Below, in pieces: positions 18,755 to 27,653 of a stretch of 64,000 nucleotides of DNA. Positions within the stretch are counted from its first letter, which is position 1, and every line of letters begins with the position of its first letter. The position numbers and the translations under genes are program-made. The notes under the pieces are model-generated. The model worked only from the letters and a program-made list of their open reading frames with translations, was not told the DNA's origin and made no database searches. Source of the DNA: Staphylococcus nepalensis (GTDB lineage: Bacteria > Bacillota > Bacilli > Staphylococcales > Staphylococcaceae); NCBI RefSeq assembly GCF_014635045.1, contig NZ_BMCF01000001.1:372001-436000 (forward strand). The letters are read 5' to 3'.

Positions 18755-20299
18755 TTAATCACGATCTTGGCTTTGGATATGTCTTTTTGGTTGTAAAGAT
18801 AAGCCTAAATGTTTACGTTCTTTATTACCATCTTTGTATAAAGATATCATCATTAATATCACTACAAAACTGAAAGGTAAAGCAGAGATAATGGCTGCAG
18901 ATTGTAATGCGTCTAACCCAGTATCTCCACCAGCAAGTAAGAGTACGTAAGCAATAGCTGCCAATGCAACGCCCCATACAATTTTTATAAAACCTGAAGG
19001 ATTTAATGTGCCATAGGCTGTTTGCATGCCTAACACAAAAGTTGCTGAATCCGCAGATGTAATAAAAAATGAAGCAATTAAGGCTAGCGCGATAATTGAT
19101 AGAATAAAACCGAACGGTAATTCATTAAAAATACCAAACAATTGCGTCTCGGGCGGCATTTTAAATATTTCATTATGAGATTGGCCAGTATCTATACCAG
19201 TCATACCGAATGCACTAAACCAGATAATACTAACCACTACTGGCACACCTAAAACTGCAATCACAAATTCACGAATACTACGCCCTTTTGAGATTCTCGC
19301 GATAAAAATACCAACGAATGGACTCCAACTCATCCACCAGCCCCAATAATAAATTGTCCAGCTTTGGAGCCACTCCGCTTTTTGCTCATTTAACGGTGCG
19401 ACATCTAGACTATTAAAAATAAGTGAATTGAGATAATCCCCCGTGCCACTGGTCATCATATTTAATATAAGTACTGTAGGACCTACGATAAAAATAACAA
19501 TAAGTAATAATGCTGCTAAAAACATATTTAAATTACTTAAATATTGAATGCCTTTACTCAAGCCGCTCCAGGCACTATATAAAAATAATACTGTAACTAC
19601 AGCGATAATAATACCTTGAACTACAGCGTTATTCGGCACACCGAACAAATAATTCAAGCCACCGTTTATTTGTATTGCGCCAACACCTAAAGAAACTGCT
19701 ACCCCTATGATCGTGGCAAATACAGCTAACACATCAACAATAACACCGATGGGACCATCTACTCTATCTCCAAGCACTGGTCTTAATGTCCTTGAAATTA
19801 ATCCATTTTCTCCTTTACGAAATTGTGAATATGCTAAACCTAACGCAACTACGCCATAGACTGCCCACGGGTGAAAGCCATAGTCAATAAATGATGACCT
19901 AAAGGCTTGTGCCATTGCTTCCTTTGTTTCTGGATCTGCAGTCGGTGGAGATAGAAAGTGTGATATCGGTTCAGATGAACCATAGAATACGAGACCGATA
20001 CCCATACCAGCGCTAAACAACATTGCTAACCAAGACACTGTATGAAATTCTGGTTTGTCTGTTGGTTTACCTAATTTCAACTTCCCAATCGGGCTAAACA
20101 ACAAAAACACACAGAAACCTAAAATCACTGTGTATAACAACATATAATACCAACCAAATGTTTTCGTTACCCAAGTAGATATAACACCTGTAATTTCTCC
20201 AAATTTAGCTGGAAAAATAGCACCAATTATTACTAATATACCAACTACTAGTGCTGAATAAATAAACACACTAGAAAATGATTTTCTTGTATTTTCCAA
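18755..20299 (-). CDS. BCCT-family betaine/choline/carnitine transporter
   Basis: This 514-residue sodium- or proton-coupled carrier has 12 membrane spans and belongs to the BCCT family (BetT/OpuD/BetP). The tryptophan-rich core is seen in YYWGWWMSWSPFVGIFIARISKGR, and the glycine-rich GMGIGLVFYGSSEP segment is the substrate-binding TM helix. It should import osmoprotectants such as glycine betaine, choline or carnitine. GAGGGG overlaps GTG at 20308, so TTG at 20299, 8 bases further, is the better start. It has a hydrophilic C-terminal tail as in osmosensing BCCT members. A second BCCT gene lies at 36041. Confidence 0.9.
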   Translation of the reverse strand: MENTRKSFSSVFIYSALVVGILVIIGAIFPAKFGEITGVISTWVTKTFGWYYMLLYTVILGFCVFLLFSPIGKLKLGKPTDKPEFHTVSWLAMLFSAGMGIGLVFYGSSEPISHFLSPPTADPETKEAMAQAFRSSFIDYGFHPWAVYGVVALGLAYSQFRKGENGLISRTLRPVLGDRVDGPIGVIVDVLAVFATIIGVAVSLGVGAIQINGGLNYLFGVPNNAVVQGIIIAVVTVLFLYSAWSGLSKGIQYLSNLNMFLAALLLIVIFIVGPTVLILNMMTSGTGDYLNSLIFNSLDVAPLNEQKAEWLQSWTIYYWGWWMSWSPFVGIFIARISKGRSIREFVIAVLGVPVVVSIIWFSAFGMTGIDTGQSHNEIFKMPPETQLFGIFNELPFGFILSIIALALIASFFITSADSATFVLGMQTAYGTLNPSGFIKIVWGVALAAIAYVLLLAGGDTGLDALQSAAIISALPFSFVVILMMISLYKDGNKERKHLGLSLQPKRHIQSQDRD

Positions 20300-20584
20300 A
20301 TTTTCCACCCCTCTAGTATAAATAGGAAAGACGTTTTTTAGGATAACACAATGAGATTAATAAGCAACTTGGTGCTAAAATAATTTTTTATTTTTTAAAA
20401 ATATAATTTTTTAAATGAAAAATGAAAGTGAATAGCATTTCTAGCTTTGGCTTTATCTTAATATCTAGTTACGCTAGCTCGACACTGATAAATTGCATAT
20501 ATATACAATAATCTAACTTTCATATTTCTATGTTTTATACTTAATTGTTCTGAGCATAGAAAGCTACGCTATTTTGTGCGCCAT

Positions 20585-21118
20585 TTATGGCTTAGTGCTA
20601 TGTTTGGGTCTATAAAGTGGCTTCATATTGACTTGTTCAAGTTGTAATAGCTCAATTTTCGTATCGATGCCGCCTCCATAACCTGTAAGACTGCCATCTT
20701 TACCAACTACTCTATGGCAAGGGATCATTATAGAAATTGGATTGGTACCGACAGCACCGCCAACTGCTTGTGAAGACATTTTTTGTTTATTTCTTTTAAT
20801 TGCTATTTTTTTCGCAATATCGCCATAAGTCACTGTTACGCCATATGGAATGTCTAATAAAATCTCCCAAACTTGTTCTCTAAATTCCGTCCCTGTAGCT
20901 TTTAATTCAAAATCAATTTTGGGATTATTTCCTGCGAAATATGCGTCAAGCCATGTAATTGCTTTTGTAAATATGGGTAATTTTGCTTCTGTTAAAGGTT
21001 CATTATAATTTAATTCAAAATCGTTATGCTTGGGCAACCATAAACCTGTAATCGCCTCTCCATCTGAAGTAATTGCTATTTGACCGATTGGCGATTCATA
21101 ATATGTTTTGTATTGCAT
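20585..21118 (-). CDS. ogt: O6-methylguanine-DNA methyltransferase
   Basis: This 177-residue suicide DNA-repair protein removes methyl from O6-methylguanine onto its active cysteine in PCHRVVGKDGSLTGYGGG (residues about 140-150). The N-terminal ribonuclease-like domain (residues 1-75) and C-terminal winged-helix with FREQVWEILLDIPYG and GDIAKKI... are both present. AAAGGGGGGG precedes ATG. In S. aureus ogt also lies beside mvaS. It has no partner gene here. Confidence 0.93.
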   Translation of the reverse strand: MQYKTYYESPIGQIAITSDGEAITGLWLPKHNDFELNYNEPLTEAKLPIFTKAITWLDAYFAGNNPKIDFELKATGTEFREQVWEILLDIPYGVTVTYGDIAKKIAIKRNKQKMSSQAVGGAVGTNPISIMIPCHRVVGKDGSLTGYGGGIDTKIELLQLEQVNMKPLYRPKHSTKP

Positions 21119-21225
21119 AGAACCCCCCCTTTCTCGTATATATTTGTATTAATCATAATCCTTTTAATTTTCTATGTAAAATTATGAAATGTAATTTAGT
21201 TTTATAACGTAAAAAATTAAATAAA

Positions 21226-21268
21226 GCGAGATAGAAATCTAATTAAAAGAATTAAATCTCTATCTCGC
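21226..21268 (-). terminator. Palindromic hairpin, likely terminator of MFS gene
   Basis: GCGAGATAGA...AATT pairs with AATT...TCTATCTCGC. It lies behind the MFS gene at 21405. It is one of the GAGCG/GCGAG hairpin family. Confidence 0.65.
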
Positions 21269-21404
21269 CCCTAACCAAAATGATTTGGGTAGTTAAAAGC
21301 TGGTATAAACATATGCCTAACGCATGCTTTCATATGTCGTTTATATAAAACTAGATCTTTTGTTTATATTCCAGAAACAGCTGGTAATTATACGTTAGCC
21401 ATAT

Positions 21405-22787
21405 TTAGTTTATTTTCCGTGTTGGTATTACAATCGCACTCGTTAGCACGCCGCATAATACTAGACAAGTACCCACAATAAAACCAATACCAGCAGCGCT
21501 GTGCACGCTTTGGCCACTCTCAATGATCCCAGTAAAAATAGAAGTCATAATCGCAATACCAAAGGCACCACCTAATGTAGAACCCATTTTAAAAATACCT
21601 GATGCCACGCCAACTTTTTCAGGAGGCGTCGTAGATACTGCTGTACTTAATGCCGGTGTAGCAAATAATCCTGTGCCCCCACCAAAGAATACGGCACCAA
21701 TTAATGCAATCACCACGTAAACAGGTGTATCAAAAAACGTTAAGCTGAATAACAGAACACCTAATCCTGTAAATATCGGGCCAATAACCATTGCACGCTT
21801 TGCGCCAAATCGTTTAATACTTTTTTCTCCTAAACGTATAATAAGCAATAATGAAATTAAATACGGCAACGTCAGTAAGCCAGCTTGGAAAGCTGTTAGC
21901 TTTAACCCACCTTGCACATACATATTAAATAGTGCAATAACGCCAACCCCAGTATTTAATAAAAAGTTAGCTATGACTGCGCCAATATACGGTCTATTTT
22001 TAAATAAATCTAAATCTATAAATGGCGCTTTTTTGACACGTTCTACTTTGAAAAATATGTAAATACAAATTACAAATACAACAAATAAAATCACTGTTAT
22101 AGCGTTAAGCCACCCTATTTTGTAACCTTGGGTTATTACAAAACTAATACTGCCAATCATTATAATAAAAATGGCTAAACCGATATAATCAAACGGATTA
22201 GATTCAGCTTTATTTATACGACTTTCTGGTAATTTATTCAATAAAAACAACGCTACGATTGATAATATAATTGATAATATAAAAATCGATTGCCAAAATA
22301 TAAATGTAGCCATGGCTCCAGCAAAAAATGACGATAGTCCAGTGCCACCAAATGCGCCAATTGACCAAAAACTCAATGCTTTCTGCCTATCGTCTCCTTC
22401 GAAGAAATCATTTACAATTGAAATTGTTGCCGGCATAATAATCGCTGCCGAGAAACCTTGTACAATCCTACCGAGTAAAAGTAGTACAACGTTTCCTGAA
22501 ACAATAAGCATAAGTGAGCCAATAATACTTAATACTAACGCTATCCTAGTCATTCTTACTTTTCCAAACTTATCTGAAATATTCCCTGCAACCACCATAA
22601 ACACGCCGGTAACAAATGAAGTTAAACTCACTGAAATGTTTACGATATCTGGGCTCGCATCAAATGTCGTTTGGATCTTAGGCCCGATATTTAAAAAAGA
22701 TTGGGCAAACAGCCAGTAAGTTAATATAGATAATACAATACCAGTCAATAACTTACTACCTGAAACCTTATTCGTTTTCACTGTCAT
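21405..22787 (-). CDS. MFS multidrug exporter, NorB-like paralogue
   Basis: This 460-residue MFS protein has about 14 membrane spans (DHA2 type). GRIVQGFSAAIIMPATISIV is the conserved motif-C-like antiporter segment, and DKFGKVRMT is motif A. It resembles NorB, which pumps quinolones, tetracycline and antimicrobial lipids, and is about a third to a half identical by eye to the norB copy at 25813 (KMGSTLGGAFGIAI versus KMASSLGGAFGIAL). The substrate is unknown. It has a terminator hairpin behind it and a 220-base AT-rich gap in front. Confidence 0.88.
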   Translation of the reverse strand: MTVKTNKVSGSKLLTGIVLSILTYWLFAQSFLNIGPKIQTTFDASPDIVNISVSLTSFVTGVFMVVAGNISDKFGKVRMTRIALVLSIIGSLMLIVSGNVVLLLLGRIVQGFSAAIIMPATISIVNDFFEGDDRQKALSFWSIGAFGGTGLSSFFAGAMATFIFWQSIFILSIILSIVALFLLNKLPESRINKAESNPFDYIGLAIFIIMIGSISFVITQGYKIGWLNAITVILFVVFVICIYIFFKVERVKKAPFIDLDLFKNRPYIGAVIANFLLNTGVGVIALFNMYVQGGLKLTAFQAGLLTLPYLISLLLIIRLGEKSIKRFGAKRAMVIGPIFTGLGVLLFSLTFFDTPVYVVIALIGAVFFGGGTGLFATPALSTAVSTTPPEKVGVASGIFKMGSTLGGAFGIAIMTSIFTGIIESGQSVHSAAGIGFIVGTCLVLCGVLTSAIVIPTRKIN

Positions 22788-23006
22788 AAAAACATCCCCT
22801 ATGTTTTAAAATAATAATTACTTTGAACTTACTTATTAGGAATTTTATAGATGCATCATTATAAAGCAAATTATTCAATTTATAAAATCCATATAGTCCA
22901 AATTTTACCATTATTTTGTACAAAGTTCAGATTTTTATCGTTACTATTACGAATTTTCTGATAATTTTAGCCTTAAAGACTTAATTTCTTCTTAAAATTG
23001 ACAAAA

Positions 23007-23746
23007 TCAAAATAATTTTTTGATTGCTCTTGCAAAATACTTTTTAAAATAAGATATTTCATGGTTACCTCTTTTATTTGTCTCATAATAAAATGAAGCA
23101 TTTTCCGAAATCATTAATTCGTTTAATATACCTACACCTAATTCTGTCTGAGTGAACATTTCTTGTTTTATGCTAATGTGTTGTCGTCCCTCTTGTTCAC
23201 CCACATACCAATAGATACGCTTATCTTGTTTTATAATTTCTTGTTGTTTCATAAATTCAACAAATCTTGGATACCATATCGATGGAGATATCAGTATATA
23301 ATAGCCAAATGTTTCTGGATCTTTCAATAATGTATATAAAGTAAATAACCCACCTAAAGAAACGCCACCAATCCCAATATCTTTATGTTCTTGTGATATA
23401 TTAAAACATTTTCTTAAATAAGGGATCAATTGCTCTATTATCCACTTTTTATAAGTATCTGCCCCTCCATCATAATGACGCCGTCTACTACTGCATGGCA
23501 TGGTGTAAGTTCAAGTTTTCTATCATTCGGAACCAAGTCTGCAAATATCACATCTGCTTCAATGTCTTTAAATAATGCATAACCTTCTTGTACTAGCATA
23601 AGCGGATATGGATGATGACGCCTTTCGTCATAGCCTTTCGGTAGCTTCACTAGGATATCGTGTTGTTGAAAATGAATTTTAACTGTTTTCGTATTCATTT
23701 TAATCACTGCTTTCTTAACAGACCACAGAAATACAACATGGGTCAT
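23007..23746 (-). pseudogene. Esterase D / siderophore-esterase-like hydrolase, frameshifted
   Basis: Two reading frames together make one alpha/beta hydrolase of the esterase D (YbbA/IroE) type. The N-terminal part (to about 23479) ends in TPCHAVVDG, and the C-terminal part picks up at HYDGGADTYKKW, with GGVSLGG holding the serine nucleophile and NKRGNHEISYF the histidine. Restoring one missing C (GGC-GT to GGCCGT at about 23479) fuses them. The start ATG overlaps the previous gene's stop (TAATG), so translation was coupled. The break could be real or a sequencing error. Confidence 0.75.
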
Positions 23747-24210
23747 TATACAAAATTGAATAATTTTATATTATTATTTTTGGCGTATTCTAAAGCTAAT
23801 ATTTCTAAAATATTAATGAATGCTCTATTTTCTTTAACTTTAATATACTGAAATTTAAAATCTTTTTCTACTGCTTTAATATGTTTCAGTTCTGAATCAT
23901 CTAATTCATGTTGTTCGATATAAGCTTTTCTAAATTTTGCAGTTCCAGTATCTGAAGCTAAATTAAATTGCCCTAATTTATCATATAAATCTTTTTGCGT
24001 TAATTTATAACCAGTCATAAATCCACCGGCTTGCCCAACAAAAATAGGTGTTTTGTTTTCAAAGATTACAAAAACGCCCTTTTGGTCTCTAACTTTGCTT
24101 CGCTTATCATTATCAAATGTTAAAGCCTTAGAATGATCATATTTAAATAATTTTTTTAATTGCTTATTATAGTCTTCTAACAAGTCATTTATTTTTTTCT
24201 CGCCATTCAA
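23746..24210 (-). CDS. Small GIY-YIG-like protein
   Basis: This protein of about 154 residues has the outline of a GIY-YIG nuclease. KGVFVIFENKTPIFVGQAGG fits the GIY...YIG pair with F in place of both tyrosines. ALEYAKNNNIKLFN near the end fits the E-x10-N motif, and R97 (numbered from an ATG at 24219) is a candidate arginine. The loss of both tyrosines makes nuclease activity doubtful. AGAAGGGG abuts ATG at 24219, so TTG at 24210, 9 bases away, is the likelier start. It is coupled to the esterase gene behind it. Its function is unknown. Confidence 0.55.
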   Translation of the reverse strand: MNGEKKINDLLEDYNKQLKKLFKYDHSKALTFDNDKRSKVRDQKGVFVIFENKTPIFVGQAGGFMTGYKLTQKDLYDKLGQFNLASDTGTAKFRKAYIEQHELDDSELKHIKAVEKDFKFQYIKVKENRAFINILEILALEYAKNNNIKLFNFV

Positions 24211-24375
24211 TGCAATCATCCCCTTCTATTTTTCATTTTACATATACACTAAATAGAGATATATTAAACCTTCATTTTTAATTGTTAGTTTAAATTGCAT
24301 TCAAATTTATTACAATCATTTATTTCTGTTCCACAATATATGAAAGTGCAAAATCCCATACTTATCTCAAAAAAA

Positions 24376-24424
24376 GAGTGAGAAAGCGGTCTATGTTTAG
24401 GTCATAGGTTCCATTTTCTCACTC
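24376..24424 (-). terminator. Amidohydrolase terminator
   Basis: GAGTGAGAAA pairs with TTTCTCACTC, with a 29-base partly paired loop. It lies behind the amidohydrolase at 24559 and has T-run TTTTTTTGAG on minus. Confidence 0.75.
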
Positions 24425-24558
24425 TCATAAATATCAATAGATGTTTAATCATTTGATTCAAATACATTGCTTAACCAAATATCTGTCACTTTAGTCTTCC
24501 TTCTATAGTAACTCCATTTTTATAACTTTCATCATTCAATATTTAGCAGGAATTGCTT

Positions 24559-25734
24559 TTATTTCAAATAATTTAATACAGCAATGCCTACCGCTTCAGC
24601 AGAAACACGCATCGCTTTTTCACTAATATTAAATTTAGGATGATGATGCGGGTGGATATCACCGTTTTCAGGTGAAGCACCTGCGTAGATAAATGTGCTA
24701 GGAATTGCTTTAGCATAATACGCAAAATCTTCAGATGGTGGTTGTGGCTCACATCTTTCAACATTGTTAATCGCATCTGTTTCTGCATTTTCTAATGTAT
24801 CTACCACAAATTGAGTAAACTCAGGATCATTGTACAGTGCTGGATAATCATCGTGATAGTCTAATTCACATTCGACACCGAACATTGCTTCTAAACCTGC
24901 TGATAAACGGTTCACTTCTTTTTTAATTGTATTTTTGGTCTCATCAGTCAACGCACGTACATCGCCTTCTATTTCGATACTATCTTTAATAACATTAAAT
25001 TGACCTTTACCATCAAATGAACCTATCGTTACGACCCCAGTTTCAAACGGGTTTAAACGTCTAGATACGATTGTTTGTATGGCATTTACAAAGTAAGCAC
25101 CTGCTACGATACTGTCATTTGCTGTGTGTGGCGATGAACCATGGCCGCCTTGGCCATTCACTTTTAATTTAAAGAAGTCACGTCCAGTTTGTACGTTGCC
25201 CTCTCTGTAATATATATTGCCAGCAGGCATATGACTCATGACATGAACACCTAATACATGGTCGACGCCATCTAAGACACCGTCTTTAATCATTGCTTGC
25301 GCGCCACCAGGTGGCACTTCTTCAGCTGGCTGATGGATGACAACTACTTTGCCATTAAAGTCGTCTTTCATTTCGATTAACGTTTCTGCGAGTATTAACA
25401 TGTATGCTGTATGTGCGTCATGTCCACATGCATGCATAACACCTTCATTTTTTGAAGCAAATGCTAATCCTGTATCTTCTTGAATTGGTAAAGCATCAAA
25501 ATCAGCGCGAATTGCAATCGTCTTACCTGGTTTTCCACTGTCAATCGTAACTTTCAACCCGTTAGGACCCACATTTGTTTCGACTTTACAATCTTTTCCT
25601 TCATAAAATGATTCAATATATTTTGGCGTTTCTTTTTCGTGGAAAGAGAGCTCAGGATGTTGATGTAAATAACGACGTATTTCAATCATACGCGGTTCTT
25701 TTTCTTTCAATTTTTCAATTAAATGTTTCATCAT
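24559..25734 (-). CDS. M20 family amidohydrolase (HipO/N-acyl-amino-acid hydrolase type)
   Basis: This 391-residue dizinc amidohydrolase of the M20D type releases amino acids from N-acyl or N-acetyl derivatives. Metal and catalytic residues lie in HPELSFHE, MHACGHDAHTAY and HQPAEEVPPGGAQAMIKDG; DHVLGVHVM and the late HPHHHPKFN supply further ligands. The inserted dimerisation domain lies between residues about 180 and 300. It starts at the first of two ATGs, 7 bases after AGGAGG. It lies 78 bases behind norB on the same strand, so co-transcription with an exporter is likely. Confidence 0.88.
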   Translation of the reverse strand: MMKHLIEKLKEKEPRMIEIRRYLHQHPELSFHEKETPKYIESFYEGKDCKVETNVGPNGLKVTIDSGKPGKTIAIRADFDALPIQEDTGLAFASKNEGVMHACGHDAHTAYMLILAETLIEMKDDFNGKVVVIHQPAEEVPPGGAQAMIKDGVLDGVDHVLGVHVMSHMPAGNIYYREGNVQTGRDFFKLKVNGQGGHGSSPHTANDSIVAGAYFVNAIQTIVSRRLNPFETGVVTIGSFDGKGQFNVIKDSIEIEGDVRALTDETKNTIKKEVNRLSAGLEAMFGVECELDYHDDYPALYNDPEFTQFVVDTLENAETDAINNVERCEPQPPSEDFAYYAKAIPSTFIYAGASPENGDIHPHHHPKFNISEKAMRVSAEAVGIAVLNYLK

Positions 25735-25812
25735 GGTTATTCCTCCTATTGTAAATATATAATATCTAATTGCTATTATATACTTTTTAAACTAAAGCGT
25801 TGTATTTTAGAA

Positions 25813-27210
25813 TTATGCTTTCATTTGCTTTTTAAAAGATGGTACTGTCAATAAAATAATAACAAATGATAAAAGTGCCATGATGACGTTCAGCCATAAG
25901 CCTGCCAATGCACCGATTTGCACGTTTGTTGCTGCCGTAACAACACCATATAATGCACCAGATAAAGCTATACCAAATGCGCCGCCTAATGAAGAAGCCA
26001 TTTTATAAATACCTGAAGCTACCCCCACTTTATCTTCAGGCGAATTAGATATCGCCATATCTGTAGAAGGTGTTGCATAAAAACCTAAGCCTAAACCATA
26101 TAATAAATAACCAATAATACATACAATGACATATAATACACTTGGTAAAAACGTTAATGAGATTAAAATAATACCTATCATATTAAAAGTAGTTCCTAAT
26201 AACATAGGTTTTTTTGCGCCTACTTTTTGTAACACTTTTTCACCAACTCTAATCATCAATAATACAGTTACTAAATATGTGATTGATAAAAGCCCTGTTT
26301 GAAACGCATTAAAACCTAATCCCTTTTGAACAAAAGTATTTGCCACTAATAAGGCACCGGCCACGCCGTTAAGTAAGAAATTCGACAACGTTGCGCCTGT
26401 ATATGCTTTATTTTTAAATAATTTAAAGTCAATAAGTGGGTTACGTTTTTTATTTTCAATTTTTATAAAGTACATTGTAGTTAATACAAATACAATAATC
26501 AGACCCAATATTAAAGGTGAAACGATGCCGAATGTACCACTTTGTGTAATAACAATATTAATACTTAACATCATCACTACAAAAAGTATGAGGCCTGTAA
26601 AATCAAATTTTAAATCGGTTGTATTATCTGATTTTGTTTCCGGCGTCCCTTTTATAAGTAACATCGCCATCAAAGCAATAATTATTGATAAGATAAAAAT
26701 CCATCGCCATCCAATAAATATGGCCACCATGCCACCAAATAATGATGCCAATCCTGAACCGCCCCATGAGCCGATAGACCAGTAACTTAATGCACGTTGT
26801 CTATCTTTGCCTTCAAAATATGTTTTCATAATTGCTAATGTTGATGGCATAATTGCAGCTGCTGATAAACCTTGAATCACTCTCCCTAAAATGAGTAATA
26901 CTGGTAAGTTGCTAATAATGATTAATAGTGAGCCAATAATACTCAACCATAATCCAATATAAGTTATTTTCACACGTCCTACTTTATCAGCAAGACTGCC
27001 AGCTCCAACTACAAACATCCCTGAGAATAATGCTGTAATACTTACAGCGATACTGATTGTGCCAATATTACTATCAAACGATTGTTGTAACGTTGGCACT
27101 ACATTTAATAATGATTGTGCAAATAACCAAAAAGTAACGACGCCTAATACAATACCTAATATTAATTTATTGTCGCCTCTATACGTTTGCACGTTTCCCT
27201 GTTGAGTCAT
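25813..27210 (-). CDS. norB: NorB multidrug efflux pump
   Basis: This 465-residue, 14-span MFS exporter closely matches S. aureus NorB as I recall it: LGIVLGVVTFWLFAQSLLNVVP, RQRALSYWSIGSWGGSG and ASNFLLNGVAG-like segments agree. NorB pumps hydrophilic and hydrophobic quinolones, tetracycline and other drugs, and helps survival in abscesses. GRVIQGLSAAAIMPSTLAIM is the antiporter motif. AGGAGG lies 8 bases before ATG. The leader contains a hairpin (27301-27347) that could regulate it. A second, more distant copy lies at 21405. Confidence 0.85.
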   Translation of the reverse strand: MTQQGNVQTYRGDNKLILGIVLGVVTFWLFAQSLLNVVPTLQQSFDSNIGTISIAVSITALFSGMFVVGAGSLADKVGRVKITYIGLWLSIIGSLLIIISNLPVLLILGRVIQGLSAAAIMPSTLAIMKTYFEGKDRQRALSYWSIGSWGGSGLASLFGGMVAIFIGWRWIFILSIIIALMAMLLIKGTPETKSDNTTDLKFDFTGLILFVVMMLSINIVITQSGTFGIVSPLILGLIIVFVLTTMYFIKIENKKRNPLIDFKLFKNKAYTGATLSNFLLNGVAGALLVANTFVQKGLGFNAFQTGLLSITYLVTVLLMIRVGEKVLQKVGAKKPMLLGTTFNMIGIILISLTFLPSVLYVIVCIIGYLLYGLGLGFYATPSTDMAISNSPEDKVGVASGIYKMASSLGGAFGIALSGALYGVVTAATNVQIGALAGLWLNVIMALLSFVIILLTVPSFKKQMKA

Positions 27211-27300
27211 TTGTTCGTCCTCCTAAATTATTTTGTTAAATGACAAATAGGGAAGATTAGCTCGATTGAAAAATGTGCTTGTTTATCGACATTTTCAATA

Positions 27301-27347
27301 AATGATACTCGCTATCCTCTCTACAAAACATCATAACGAGTACCATT
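27301..27347 (-). promoter_or_regulatory. Hairpin in the norB leader
   Basis: AATGATACTCG pairs with CGAGTACCATT (one mismatch) across 25 bases, about 90-135 bases before the norB start. It could act as an attenuator or simply be a leader fold. Confidence 0.4.
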
Positions 27348-27466
27348 TTTGAAAAATATAGAATATTTGTGTTTCTAGTATCTAATATTTTCTACTTATT
27401 TTTTTCATTTAAAGAAGACAAAAATGTAATATATCTTTTTTGTCTTTTCATTGATAACTAAAAAAG

Positions 27467-27521
27467 AGAGAAACATAAAAATCATTACTTACAATAAATA
27501 AATTGATTTCTATGTTTCTCT
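27467..27521 (-). terminator. AraC regulator terminator
   Basis: AGAGAAACATA(A)AAATCA pairs with TGATTTCTATGTTTCTCT, followed by CTTTTTT on minus. It closes the large AraC gene. Confidence 0.85.
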
Positions 27522-27653
27522 ACCTGATAAATGATTGCAGTTCCAATAAATATGCTAAAGCATTTTATATTAACGGTTGTTCTAGGATGCGTTTTAAATT
27601 GTAACCCGCTATTTATATATAACAGATGGTATTCAAACGTTTTATGAAGATGA

